The notes: generated by a model not told the origin, from the letters alone. Positions 7,943 to 16,366 are shown, counted from the stretch's first letter. The stretch is DNA of 64,000 nt from an uncultured Ruminococcus sp. (GCA_902799245.1 CADBZY010000008.1:37002-101001); one strand, 5' to 3'. Numbers and translations: made by a program.

Positions 7943-8306
7943 ATGTCAGCAGCTTCGCAAAAGGATTACCGATAAGCGGAACGATATTTATGACGTCAGG
8001 GCGGTCGTTATGAATGGCGCCAGTGTGAGATCAGGCAATATTGCGAACCGTGTTGAGCGAGTGGTTGAGATGATGAACGATCTGGCAGATTTTTACACGC
8101 GGAAGGTTGAGGAAACAGAAGAATCGGAACGCCGGATTACTGAGCTGATCGACAGAATAAGCGACAGTGAGGAACGCATGGTTCTTTTTCTGCATTATGT
8201 CGAGGGAAAGACTTTTTTAGAAATAGGGGATGCTTTGCATCTTTCGGAGCGCACTGTCTGGAACCGCCACAGCTGCGCAATAGGAAGGCTGTGTGATTCC
8301 GGATAA
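7887..8306 (+). CDS. Sigma-like / phage transcriptional activator (RinA/ArpU/DUF1492 type)
   Basis: 139 residues. A helical N-terminus (1-90) with coiled-coil character is followed by a sigma-region-4-like helix-turn-helix: SEERMVLFLHYVEGKTFLEI, then the recognition helix LSERTVWNRHSCAIGRL. This plan matches phage late activators of the ArpU/RinA type, which drive late or packaging gene promoters. Start ATG at 7887 has AAAGGATG upstream and lies inside the previous gene. No phage structural genes follow, so this is either a remnant or a domesticated regulator. The gene after it is on the other strand. Confidence 0.75.
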   Translation: MNRQEIIRTLKQYSGLHLECQQLRKRITDKRNDIYDVRAVVMNGASVRSGNIANRVERVVEMMNDLADFYTRKVEETEESERRITELIDRISDSEERMVLFLHYVEGKTFLEIGDALHLSERTVWNRHSCAIGRLCDSG

Positions 8307-8437
8307 ACAGTTCCCGGCAGATTTCACGCATGGGGAAAAAAACAGCGCCCCGGCAAGCCTATTGTGCATCACCATGTGAGATACAAAATCAGCCTGTCGG
8401 GGCAAATCAATCCTATTGGTTTGTCAATGCGGGAATA

Positions 8438-8773
8438 TCAAAGCCGCCACCATTCCAGCAGTGTGCCGGTAAAGAAGACTGCGGCTGACAGCAGGAGGAG
8501 TGTGACCAATATGACCGCTTTTATGTCGAGTACTTTTCGCCGAGGCTTGTAATAAAGCCGTGAGGCGGAGATGTTGTTTTTGGGATCGGTGACAGTTGGC
8601 TTCGGTTCGCCGATCTCCCAGCCGCAGCCGGGACAGAATCTGTCGTTCGGAGCAAGTTTTTTTCCGCAGTGTATGCAGAAATTCGGTTTTTTCTTTTCGG
8701 CAGTAGGAACGCCGCAGACAGGGCAGTATTTATCATTGGCGCTCACCGCTGCGCCACAGTTCTTGCATGTCAT
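8438..8773 (-). CDS. Double zinc-ribbon membrane protein
   Basis: 111 residues. Two zinc ribbons are clear: MTCKNCG...YCPVCG (3-21) and FCIHCGKK...FCPGCG (32-51). A C-terminal hydrophobic helix (about 88-105, VILVTLLLLSAAVFFTG) would anchor it with the ribbons in the cytoplasm. Such zinc-ribbon proteins are common in Clostridia; function unknown. Start ATG at 8773. An inverted repeat with a long loop (8346-8358 with 8392-8403, CCCCGGCA/TGTCGGGG) lies downstream and might end this transcript. Confidence 0.85.
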   Translation of the reverse strand: MTCKNCGAAVSANDKYCPVCGVPTAEKKKPNFCIHCGKKLAPNDRFCPGCGWEIGEPKPTVTDPKNNISASRLYYKPRRKVLDIKAVILVTLLLLSAAVFFTGTLLEWWRL

Positions 8774-8860
8774 AGAAAATCACTTCTTTGCGCAAAAATA
8801 GATTGCTTTGTATAGTATAGCATATCACGGCGACATATGCAATATTTTTTATATATTTTG

Positions 8861-9145
8861 CTAATTATCTTTGCGATGGGACTTGCGTGAGTGCTCCTTC
8901 ATTTTTGCAGCATCTTCTGCAAAGTGAGCGGATACGGCGTAACGGTTCTTTTCGTCGGTAAGACCTAAAAGATAATCCACGCTTACGTCGTAAAACATCG
9001 ACAGTTTGATGAGAACGGCTGTCGGAACGTCATTTTCACCTGTTTCATATTTGGAATACCCAGTTTGTGACATATTGAGCAGTTGTGCGACTTCCCTCTG
9101 AGGCATGTCGTTGTCCTCTCTTAAATCTCTGATTCTACGATACAT
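8861..9145 (-). CDS. XRE-family HTH regulator
   Basis: 94 residues. A classic lambda-repressor-like HTH fills residues 1-60 (RRIRDLREDNDMPQREVAQL, then SQTGYSKYETGE, then LSMFYDVSVDYLLGLTD). The ATG at 9145 has GGGTGAT seven bases upstream and is preferred over a GTG at 9157. The gene is divergent from the secreted SGNH hydrolase, and an inverted repeat TCACCCAATA / TATTGGATGA (9154-9188) lies at its own start and just before the hydrolase promoter, so it may control both. Confidence 0.88.
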   Translation of the reverse strand: MYRRIRDLREDNDMPQREVAQLLNMSQTGYSKYETGENDVPTAVLIKLSMFYDVSVDYLLGLTDEKNRYAVSAHFAEDAAKMKEHSRKSHRKDN

Positions 9146-9153
9146 TTTTTCTA

Positions 9154-9188
9154 TCACCCAATAAAATATTAAAAATTATATTGGATGA
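9154..9188. promoter_or_regulatory. Inverted repeat, candidate XRE operator
   Basis: TCACCCAATA (9154-9163) and TATTGGATGA (9179-9188) are near-perfect reverse complements around a 15-base A/T spacer. The site overlaps the start of the XRE gene and ends 2 bases before the -35 of the divergent hydrolase promoter. Confidence 0.5.
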
Positions 9189-9190
9189 TA

Positions 9191-9219
9191 TTGACTTTTA
9201 ATCTAAAATAGGTTAAAAT
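9191..9219 (+). promoter_or_regulatory. Promoter of the SGNH hydrolase gene
   Basis: -35 TTGACT (9191-9196), 17-base spacer, -10 TAAAAT (9214-9219). The leader to the start codon is about 120 bases and holds an unused CGGAGG near 9235 with no open frame behind it. Confidence 0.7.
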
Positions 9220-9346
9220 TACTTGCAGAAAAAACGGAGGAGAAGCGACACTTACAGTCAATTTCCATACCAAAAACATGCTTAAATGATTATCAGAAAG
9301 AATTGATTCAGGGACTACTTTAAAAGAGTCGGAAAGGAATGGTATT

Positions 9347-10816
9347 TTGAAAATAAGAAGAATGATCGCAATCGGCCTTGCGGGTTCCATTTTCCTGTTG
9401 ACCGGCACCAATGCCGTTGCATCGGGTAGCAGCCGAAGTGATACAGAAATGGTCGGGCTGGCCGACAGCAAGGGTGCAAACAGTGACATTACTCCGATCA
9501 CAATCACCTCTCAACCAAAAAGTCAGACGGTAATAAAGGAAAATGCCGTAACCGTATCTGTATCCGCGCAGGGGACAGGTCTACAATACCAGTGGTATTA
9601 CAAAAAGAAGGGTCAGGATTCGTTCTCAGTGTGGAAGGGACGAGTCAACGCAAAGGAAACGGTAACTCCCAACGATACATGGGATGGAATACAGCTCCGC
9701 TGTCTGATCAAGGACAGTTCCGGAAATTCGGTGACATCCGAAGCGGCGACCATAACCTTTGTATCGGAACCTCGCGTAATCGGACAGCCTGAAAGCTGTC
9801 AGATACGTTTCGGCGATAAAATTACCGTTTCGGTCAGCGCCTCGGGAGAAGAATTACAATATCAGTGGTATTTCAAGAAGATGGGACAAAGTGCGTTTTC
9901 ATTATGGAAGAATCGCACCCATTCGACCGAAACCGCGACTCCCAACGACACATGGAACGGCATACAGCTTGTCTGTGAAGTAACTGACAAATACGGCAAT
10001 ACTGTTAGATCAGATGCGGCGGTTATCACCTTCATTCAGAATGCGGAGGATGAAAAGCCGTGGCAGGGACTGAAAGTATCGGTGTTGGGCGACAGTATCA
10101 GCACCTATAAAGGCTGGTCCGAATACAACACCTATTATACGTCGTCAAAAATCCCTTCGGTGAATTCTATGTGGTGGAAGCAGGTTTGTGATCTCTTGGG
10201 AGCGGAGCCGCTTGTCATTGAAGCACGCGGTTCGAGCTGCTGTGCCGTGAGTGATGTGTCGTGGACAAAGGATATTACCCCGGCGGTGGATGATTCACGC
10301 TGCCAGCAACTGCACAGGGATGACGATGAACCTGACATCATATTAATTGCTATGGGAGTGAATGATTTTCAGGCAAATGTTCCCTTGGGAAATTGGGACG
10401 GGCACAGCGACCTTTCAACGAGTGACATAAGAACATGGAGAGGCGCTTACGCAAATACAATTGAGAAAATACATGCAAGGTACCCGTATGCGCTGGTTTT
10501 CTGCCTGTCTCCGTGCTACTTTGTCAAGGGGAACTCTGCGACAGTCAACGTCAACAGGCAGGGAACATACCAGGATTATGAAAACGCCACGAGAGAGGTT
10601 TGTGAGTTATTGCAGTGCGTTTACATTGATGCCAATCAATTTGGATTTACCCGACAGAATTATACGCCCCGGAATTTTGTACTTGACGATCACGCAACGG
10701 ATGGTTCGTTGTTCCACCCGAACGCGACAGGCCAGGAGATACTCGGGCAATCGGTTGCCGCAGAAGTGAAGGATAAGGCAGTCGGATATATCAACTGGCT
10801 GAAGAACAGAGGATAA
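9347..10816 (+). CDS. Secreted SGNH/GDSL hydrolase with two Ig-like repeats
   Basis: 489 residues. A signal peptide (about 1-27, ending near TNAVASG) is followed by two closely related Ig-like repeats (about 45-130 and 132-225), each with LQYQWY and TPNDTW, then an SGNH hydrolase domain. Catalytic blocks are VLGDSIS, GVND and FHPNATG with D-x-x-H-type spacing, so an esterase, perhaps a carbohydrate or peptidoglycan deacetylase, is likely. The start is a TTG at 9347 behind AAAGGAATGG; the next ATG (9362) would cut the basic part of the signal peptide. Substrate unknown. It stands alone, ended by a strong bidirectional terminator. Confidence 0.88.
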   Translation: MKIRRMIAIGLAGSIFLLTGTNAVASGSSRSDTEMVGLADSKGANSDITPITITSQPKSQTVIKENAVTVSVSAQGTGLQYQWYYKKKGQDSFSVWKGRVNAKETVTPNDTWDGIQLRCLIKDSSGNSVTSEAATITFVSEPRVIGQPESCQIRFGDKITVSVSASGEELQYQWYFKKMGQSAFSLWKNRTHSTETATPNDTWNGIQLVCEVTDKYGNTVRSDAAVITFIQNAEDEKPWQGLKVSVLGDSISTYKGWSEYNTYYTSSKIPSVNSMWWKQVCDLLGAEPLVIEARGSSCCAVSDVSWTKDITPAVDDSRCQQLHRDDDEPDIILIAMGVNDFQANVPLGNWDGHSDLSTSDIRTWRGAYANTIEKIHARYPYALVFCLSPCYFVKGNSATVNVNRQGTYQDYENATREVCELLQCVYIDANQFGFTRQNYTPRNFVLDDHATDGSLFHPNATGQEILGQSVAAEVKDKAVGYINWLKNRG

Positions 10817-10862
10817 ATTATTATTTCACATTTGGAGAATTCTGTTTGAGATATGTCGAACG

Positions 10863-10908
10863 AAAACAGCCGCAAAGCGCCTACAGGCAAAGCTTTGCGG
10901 CTGTTTTT
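10863..10908. terminator. Bidirectional terminator
   Basis: AAAACAGCCGCAAAG paired with CTTTGCGGCTGTTTTT around a 15-base loop, between convergent genes. Confidence 0.88.
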
Positions 10909-10909
10909 C

Positions 10910-11143
10910 TCAGTAGATTTTTTCTATATCACCCTCAATGCCGTACTTTTTGCGGAATGTGTCAAGATCGTGACTGCTTCTTATCAGCATCACATCGGTG
11001 AATTTTCCGGTGGCGTTGTCGCGGAAGCCCGCAACCTGTTCGCCGGTGCATATGCTGCACCGGATGACGGGCGTCAGCTTATCAATGTCGTATTTTGTGG
11101 AGGCTTTTCCGGCAGATTTGCCGTGGGGAAGAAAGACAATCAT
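10910..11143 (-). CDS. Small conserved-looking protein, 77 residues, coupled to MATE gene
   Basis: 77 residues with two cysteines in RCSICTGEQ and a tail DTFRKKYGIEGDIEKIY. The start ATG overlaps the MATE stop as ATGA (11143-11140), so translation is coupled. A longer frame reaching 11326 exists but would run through the MATE coding region and is not credible. Not recognised by function; the CxxC could bind metal. It is the last gene of the ABC/MATE operon before a terminator. Confidence 0.75.
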   Translation of the reverse strand: MIVFLPHGKSAGKASTKYDIDKLTPVIRCSICTGEQVAGFRDNATGKFTDVMLIRSSHDLDTFRKKYGIEGDIEKIY

Positions 11144-12492
11144 AAACACACCTCTTTTGGTTGGATTGATTTTTGGGTAAACAGATGCTTTTCGATCTGC
11201 CGCACGCCGACCAGTGTCAGCAGAACCGCTTTGGTCACGTTGTCGGCGATCATGCACCACCAGACAGCAGTCAGTCCCATTCCGGCGTGTATCACAAGGA
11301 AGGTGCAGAGAATCCTCACGCCCCACATGCTCAGCGCTTCAATAATAAACACGCTGCGTGTGCGGCCTGTGCCGTAGCTAATGCCTTCCCACGACACCAT
11401 CAGTCCGAAGAATGGTTCGGAAAATGCCACCATGCGCAGTACAGTTGCACCCATTTGGGCGACAGTCTCACTGTTGGTGAATAGCTTCATCAAGGGATAA
11501 GCCGCAAAGAAAAGGATCAATCCGCTGACCGTCATAACCGAAGCGGTCAGCAGAATGCTTTGTCTGCGTGTGTCGCGGAATTTGCGCCTGTTTCCTTCGC
11601 CGACCGACGAACCGATCAGCGCAGAGGATGCAGTGCGTATGCCGTAGCCGGGAAGGTAGAAGATTTCTTCGGCGGTCACGGCGATGGAATGAGCTGCAAA
11701 GGTGGTGACGCCCATGCCGTTGACCATTCCGGCGAATACGATATATCCGCTGCATGATACACCTGATGTAGCCATGACGGGAAGTCCCACGCGCAGCAGT
11801 TTGCGCAGCTTTTCGCGGTCGGTCGAGAAATAGTCCTCACGACCGAAGCGCAGCGTTTCCTTGTGCCGAAAGACGAGAAACATCACAATTCCACAGAGCG
11901 CAGTGGAAACGGCGGTGGCGTATGCCGCGCCCATAACGCCCAGTGAGGCACGGTAAATAAACAGATAATTCAATACCACATTGAGGGCGTTTGCCGAGAG
12001 ATTGATGATCATCGGCGTGCGTGTGTCTTTGACGGCGTGGAGCGCTGAGGCGAACATGCCTCCTGTCACCGAGAAAACAAGTGACAGGCTGACCACAAAA
12101 AAGTAAGCCGATGCAGGCTGGCGTATTTCCTCGGCTGCCTGCATCCACGTCGGCAGGAAGGGCGATATTCCCAAACACACTGCCGTCAGTGCCAGCCCAA
12201 GCCAGAGCGAAAGGCGGCTTCCCATGGCGGCGAGTTTCTTCATCTCGTCGCGGTCGCCGCGTCCGCACGCCTGTGACAGAGTGGAGAGCAGTCCCACTGT
12301 CAGTCCGTAAGGAATGGAATGGACAAGCCAGTTGACGGTGGTGCTCGTGCTGACCGAAGCTGTCGCTGCCTCGCCTAAATGTCCGACCATGGCAGTATCG
12401 ACATATTGCAGCAGCGTTCCCATGAGCTGTTGCATGACGGCGGGCAGCGACAGTTTGATAAGGGCTTTGAAGGTTTCTCTTGTTTCGCTCAT
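11140..12492 (-). CDS. MATE family multidrug/cation antiporter
   Basis: 450-residue inner-membrane exporter with about 12 membrane segments in two homologous halves. The N-terminal LSLPAVMQQLMGTLLQYVDT and its second-half counterpart LLRVGLPVMATSGVS are typical of MATE proteins, which use Na+ or H+ gradients to export organic cations. Start ATG at 12492 lies 1 base after the stop of the ABC solute-binding protein, so this exporter is co-translated with an amino-acid importer. The pairing hints at import/export balance of one compound class, but the substrate is unknown. Confidence 0.93.
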   Translation of the reverse strand: MSETRETFKALIKLSLPAVMQQLMGTLLQYVDTAMVGHLGEAATASVSTSTTVNWLVHSIPYGLTVGLLSTLSQACGRGDRDEMKKLAAMGSRLSLWLGLALTAVCLGISPFLPTWMQAAEEIRQPASAYFFVVSLSLVFSVTGGMFASALHAVKDTRTPMIINLSANALNVVLNYLFIYRASLGVMGAAYATAVSTALCGIVMFLVFRHKETLRFGREDYFSTDREKLRKLLRVGLPVMATSGVSCSGYIVFAGMVNGMGVTTFAAHSIAVTAEEIFYLPGYGIRTASSALIGSSVGEGNRRKFRDTRRQSILLTASVMTVSGLILFFAAYPLMKLFTNSETVAQMGATVLRMVAFSEPFFGLMVSWEGISYGTGRTRSVFIIEALSMWGVRILCTFLVIHAGMGLTAVWWCMIADNVTKAVLLTLVGVRQIEKHLFTQKSIQPKEVCL

Positions 12493-12493
12493 T

Positions 12494-13309
12494 TTACGGG
12501 TTGGTTATATCCGAGCCGAAGTATTTTTCCGAAAGTTTCGTGAGTGTGCCGTCCTCGCGCATTTCGGCAAGCGCTTCATTGACCTTGGCGCGGAATGACG
12601 CAGTATTTTTGCCCTTGCGGATGGGAATACAGACGTGATTGGCTTTCTCGGTGGAGGCAACGATTTTGATAGGCGCGTCGGGCTGTTCCTTCAGATAATC
12701 CAGCACGGAAGGCTCCGCGTTGAGGGTTGCGTCGGCGCGCTTGGAGATGACCATGTTCATGGTCTCGCCGAGAGAATCCACGCCCTTGACCGTTGCGCCG
12801 TATTTTTCCGCAAGCTCCATGTAGGTGCTGCCGATGCTGTTGGCGGTGGTCTTGCCCTTTAGGTCTTTGAAGGTTTTAATTTTCTTGTTGTCCTTGCGCA
12901 CGACAAGCACGGTGTAATTGTATGCATAGGGGTCGGAAAAGTCGTACTTCTTTTCGCGTTCGTCAGTCTTGTCCACGCCGTTTACGATGATGTCGTACAT
13001 CCCAGCGTCAAGTCCGGCAAAGAGCCCGTCCCATTCGCCCTCGACAAATTTAGCCTTTACACCGAGGTAATTGGCGATATATTCGCCGACTTCCACGTCA
13101 AAGCCTACCAGCTCGTCCTTTTCATTGTGATAAGTCCACGGTGACCATGTGCCTTCCATGGCGATGGTCAGAACGCCCTTTTCCTTGACGCTTTGGAGAA
13201 GGTCTTTATTTGCGTCTTCTTTTTTTGCGCATCCCGCTGCGCTTACCGTGAGAAGGGCCGCCGCGGTGAGCATGGCTAATGTTCTTCTTATTGCTTTCAT
13301 CATTTTCAT
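12494..13309 (-). CDS. Amino-acid ABC transporter substrate-binding lipoprotein
   Basis: 271 residues. The signal peptide ends in a lipobox (TVSAAGC, Cys27). The rest is a family-3 periplasmic-binding fold for polar amino acids or cystine (GVLTIAMEGTWSPWTYHNE, LVGFDVEVGEYIA, DIIVNGVDKTDEREKKYDFS). Start ATG at 13309 has AAAGGATG at good spacing. It is the third gene of the permease - ATPase - binding protein operon. Its first 104 bases overlap the end of the ATPase frame, which is unusually long. Confidence 0.93.
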   Translation of the reverse strand: MKMMKAIRRTLAMLTAAALLTVSAAGCAKKEDANKDLLQSVKEKGVLTIAMEGTWSPWTYHNEKDELVGFDVEVGEYIANYLGVKAKFVEGEWDGLFAGLDAGMYDIIVNGVDKTDEREKKYDFSDPYAYNYTVLVVRKDNKKIKTFKDLKGKTTANSIGSTYMELAEKYGATVKGVDSLGETMNMVISKRADATLNAEPSVLDYLKEQPDAPIKIVASTEKANHVCIPIRKGKNTASFRAKVNEALAEMREDGTLTKLSEKYFGSDITNP

Positions 13310-14054
13310 TTAAAAACATCCTTTCATTGAGCGAACTCAAAAATTCGCGCACTCTTTTGTTGTCGTTCTTCTCAAAAAAATTCTTTGTGTCTGTCTGCAC
13401 CAGCGCCCTTCCGCCGTCCATGAAGAGAATGTCGGTGGCGACGCTTCGCGCAAATGTGATCTCGTGGGTGACGATAATCATGGTCATGCCGTCCTCGGCA
13501 AGCTGCCGGATGACATTCAGCACCTCGCCGATCAGCTCCGGGTCCAGGGCTGAGGTGGGTTCATCCAGCATGATCACATCGGGTTCGGCTGCGATAGCCC
13601 GGGCTATGGCGACGCGCTGCTGCTGACCGCCCGATAGCTGCGATGGATAGGAATCCGCTTTGTTGGCGAGTCCTACTCTTTTCAACGCCTTCATACCGAT
13701 TGCTTCCGCTTCGGCTTTTGGCATTTTTCTTGCCACGATCAGTCCTTCGGTGACGTTGTGCAATGCCGTCTTATTGGCAAATAAATTGAAATTCTGAAAG
13801 ACGAACGCTGTGTGCTTTCGGTAGTCGGCAATCTCCCTGCGCGAAGCCGTGTGCATATCAAGCGTGCTGCCTAACAGCGTAACGCTGCCGCTGTCCGCTT
13901 TTTCGAGAAAATTCAGGCAGCGCAGCAGCGTAGTCTTGCCGGAACCGGAAGGCCCGAGTACCGCAAGCACTTCGCCTTTTCTGATGTTGAGATTCACCCC
14001 GTGAAGAATCTCATTGCCGCCGATGGATTTGTGCAGTCCTGTTAGTTCAAGCAC
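13206..14054 (-). CDS. Amino-acid ABC transporter ATP-binding protein, with odd C-terminal extension
   Basis: ATPase subunit of the importer. Walker A GPSGSGKTTLLR, Q-loop VFQNFNLF, signature LSGGQQQRVAIARA, Walker B VIMLDEPTSALD and switch VTHE are all present. GTG at 14054 gives the normal N-terminus (MLELTGLHKSIGG); a GTG at 14066 sits on top of the GGAGG and is less likely. Family members usually end near REFLSSL, but here the frame runs on about 35 residues through the start of the binding-protein gene in another frame, giving a Lys/Arg-rich tail. Either a real extension or the result of a lost stop or an indel. Confidence 0.92.
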   Translation of the reverse strand: MLELTGLHKSIGGNEILHGVNLNIRKGEVLAVLGPSGSGKTTLLRCLNFLEKADSGSVTLLGSTLDMHTASRREIADYRKHTAFVFQNFNLFANKTALHNVTEGLIVARKMPKAEAEAIGMKALKRVGLANKADSYPSQLSGGQQQRVAIARAIAAEPDVIMLDEPTSALDPELIGEVLNVIRQLAEDGMTMIIVTHEITFARSVATDILFMDGGRALVQTDTKNFFEKNDNKRVREFLSSLNERMFLNENDESNKKNISHAHRGGPSHGKRSGMRKKRRRK

Positions 14055-14730
14055 GGATGACGTCACCTCCGTTCATGCGGGCGAGCCGTTTCTCACCAAA
14101 TGCCTGAAGCCGCGTGATCACGGTGCAGAATATCAGGTAGATCACAGCCACCTCCGCATAGAGCGCAAGGTGTTCGTATGTCCTGCCTGCCACTCGTTGC
14201 GCGGTCATGAACATCTCGGCGACGGTGATGTTCGCCGCAAGCGACGTGTCCTTAATCATGGAGATAAGAGAGTTGGACAGCGGAGGGAAAGCGGTGCGGA
14301 ATGCCTGCGGCAGGATGATTCTGCGCATGGTCTGAAAATAGCTCATTCCGACACAGTACCCCGCTTCCAGCTGTCCTTTCGGTACCGATTCAATGGCGGC
14401 GCGCATCGTTTCGGCGCAGTAGGCGCCTTCATTCAGGGCAAAGACAAGCACCGCGCAGGGAAACGCTGGAAGCACGATGCCGAGATCGGGCAGTCCGAAG
14501 TAGACCAGATAGAGCTGCACCAGCAGCGGCGTGCCGCGGATCAGCCATATGTAGAACCTCACCGCCTGCCGCAGTCCCTTCACATTGGCAATCTGAATCA
14601 TGGCGCACAACATGGCGATGACGAGCGCCAGCGCGAAAGACAGCACCGTCAGCGGAATGGTCATCAGAAGCCCTTGGGTAAAGATACGCGGAAAAGATTC
14701 CAGCAGAATGTCTGCCAAACGTTGATTCAA
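14047..14730 (-). CDS. Amino-acid ABC transporter permease (HisM/GlnP type)
   Basis: 227-residue inner-membrane subunit with five or so membrane segments and the EAA loop (EAGYCVGMSYFQTMRRIILP). It begins with TTG at 14730, with AGGAGG seven bases upstream; no ATG fits. Its end overlaps the ATPase start by 8 bases. First gene of the importer operon that continues into MATE. Confidence 0.93.
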   Translation of the reverse strand: MNQRLADILLESFPRIFTQGLLMTIPLTVLSFALALVIAMLCAMIQIANVKGLRQAVRFYIWLIRGTPLLVQLYLVYFGLPDLGIVLPAFPCAVLVFALNEGAYCAETMRAAIESVPKGQLEAGYCVGMSYFQTMRRIILPQAFRTAFPPLSNSLISMIKDTSLAANITVAEMFMTAQRVAGRTYEHLALYAEVAVIYLIFCTVITRLQAFGEKRLARMNGGDVIRA

Positions 14731-14863
14731 TTTTCAGCCTCCTCTTGATGAACAATGGTTTGGAAATATTATATCATACTCCGGACGGAGACTGCAAGAT
14801 ATTCTGTCATGTTTTTGTGAGAGAATGAAAGAAATCAAAGGATTCTCTTTTTGTGAAATATAT

Positions 14864-14901
14864 ATGCCGTGCGGGCCTTTCATACAAAGTTCGCACGGCA
14901 T
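14864..14901. terminator. Hairpin, probable terminator of the D,D-carboxypeptidase gene
   Basis: ATGCCGTGCG paired with CGCACGGCAT around an 18-base loop, just downstream of the minus-strand carboxypeptidase gene. No strong T-run follows. The rest of 14731-14923 shows no gene. Confidence 0.6.
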
Positions 14902-14923
14902 GTGGTGATTTATTCTTCATTCA

Positions 14924-16141
14924 TTAACTCGCAAACAGACCTCTGAACAGCTCCCCGAATGCCGCCGAGAATGTCACTTTTTCCGAAGCGCGGTCAGAAC
15001 ATATGTCGTACTGACCGATTGTTTCTCCGTCCAGAACCAGCCTGACAACGCCTATCGGCTGTCCGACTTCCACCGGCGCGTCAAGCGATTCGGGGAGTTC
15101 CACGACCGCCTTGATCTGCTTGCCCTTGCCCTTTTCGGTGAGCACCTTGCCGGAAATGTCGGCGTAGGCGCCGACGGTCTTTTCTATGCCTCCAATAACG
15201 GGAATCTCCGGCAGCTCGATCTCCATCTCAGAGACGTCTGTCAGCTCGCACTTGGCAAAGCCGTGATCCAGCAGCTTTCTTGCGTCGGCAAATCGGCTTT
15301 TGCTGTCGGGTGCGCCTAAAATGACGGCAATCATTGTCATGCCGTCCCGCCTTGCCGCCGCTGAAATGCAGCAGCCCGCCTTGCTGGTGGTGCCTGTTTT
15401 TAATCCGATAGCGCCGTTGTAATGCTTGATGAGCTTGTTGGTGTTGGTGAGCTGTAGCTTGCCGTCGCGGAGGGTGTCCATCCATATTCCGGTGTATTCC
15501 AGCACCTTTTCATGCTTGAGCAGTTCTGTCGAAGCTATCGCAATATCTCTCGCAGAGGTGACATGTCCGTCGGCGTCAAGCCCTGTGCAGTTGCAGTAGA
15601 ATGTGTCGGTCATTCCTAATTCTTCCGCGCGTGCGTTCATCATGGAGACAAAGGCTTCATTGGATCCGGCTATGTGTTCTCCCAAAGCGACGCAGGCGTC
15701 ATTGGCCGAGCCGACAAGCGCCGCCTTGATCAGCTCATGCACCGTCATGGTTTCTCCCGGTTCCAGCCATATCTGCGAACCGCCCATGGAAGCGGCGTAT
15801 TCGCTGCATGTCACGCTTTCCTCCATGTTGATTTTTCCCTCGTCGAGCGTTTCAAAGACCAGCAGCATTGTCATGATTTTGGTGATGGAAGCTTCGGGCA
15901 ACTGCTGATTTTCGTTGACCGAATAGATGATTTTGCCTGTTTCGGCGTTCATCAGTACGGCGGCTTTTGCGGTCAGTCCCAGTGAATCCGCCGGCTGCGT
16001 CGGTTCGACCTGTTTGGCTGTCTTATTTTCATCCGGCGCGGCGTATACCATTGACGGTGAACTGAAAAACACCGCCGAAAAGAGTCCCAGCGCCAGCGCA
16101 AAGGCGGTTATTTTTCTGAAATGGATTTTCCTTTTTCTCAT
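14924..16141 (-). CDS. D-alanyl-D-alanine carboxypeptidase (PBP5/DacF family)
   Basis: 405-residue exported enzyme that trims the terminal D-Ala of peptidoglycan stem peptides. Signal peptide about 1-35. The active-site SxxK is Ser85-Ile-Thr-Lys88, with SAND as the SxN motif and LKTGTTSKAG as the KTG box. A C-terminal PBP5-associated beta domain follows (about 300-385). The frame is open to 16360, but ATG at 16141 gives a proper signal peptide (MRKRKIHFRKITAFALALGL). The C-terminus may form an amphipathic membrane anchor (FSAAFGELFRGLFAS). Confidence 0.92.
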   Translation of the reverse strand: MRKRKIHFRKITAFALALGLFSAVFFSSPSMVYAAPDENKTAKQVEPTQPADSLGLTAKAAVLMNAETGKIIYSVNENQQLPEASITKIMTMLLVFETLDEGKINMEESVTCSEYAASMGGSQIWLEPGETMTVHELIKAALVGSANDACVALGEHIAGSNEAFVSMMNARAEELGMTDTFYCNCTGLDADGHVTSARDIAIASTELLKHEKVLEYTGIWMDTLRDGKLQLTNTNKLIKHYNGAIGLKTGTTSKAGCCISAAARRDGMTMIAVILGAPDSKSRFADARKLLDHGFAKCELTDVSEMEIELPEIPVIGGIEKTVGAYADISGKVLTEKGKGKQIKAVVELPESLDAPVEVGQPIGVVRLVLDGETIGQYDICSDRASEKVTFSAAFGELFRGLFAS

Positions 16142-16310
16142 TTGCTTGATACCTGTCCTTTCGATCATTCTTTTTGAATTCTTTATGAAAAATCCTTCAA
16201 CATATTTTATGCACGACAGGTCAATTTTAGACAGGTTCCTTTCAATGAAGAATTGCCAAATATTTCCAATCTCATTTTTAAAACATTTTTTGTATATTTT
16301 TATATTATGG

Positions 16311-16339
16311 TTGCAATTGTGCGAAATGCGGTGTATAAT
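16311..16339 (+). promoter_or_regulatory. uvrB upstream promoter 1
   Basis: -35 TTGCAA (16311-16316), 17-base spacer, -10 TATAAT (16334-16339). The rest of the 16142-16438 gap is A/T-rich with no gene seen. Confidence 0.65.
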
Positions 16340-16366
16340 TTTGTGTAGGAGAAAAGGCAAAAAACA

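Noticed and set aside
11144..11326. Upstream extension of the 77-residue gene
   Set aside because: It would overlap the MATE coding region for 180 bases; the ATGA-coupled start at 11143 is far better.
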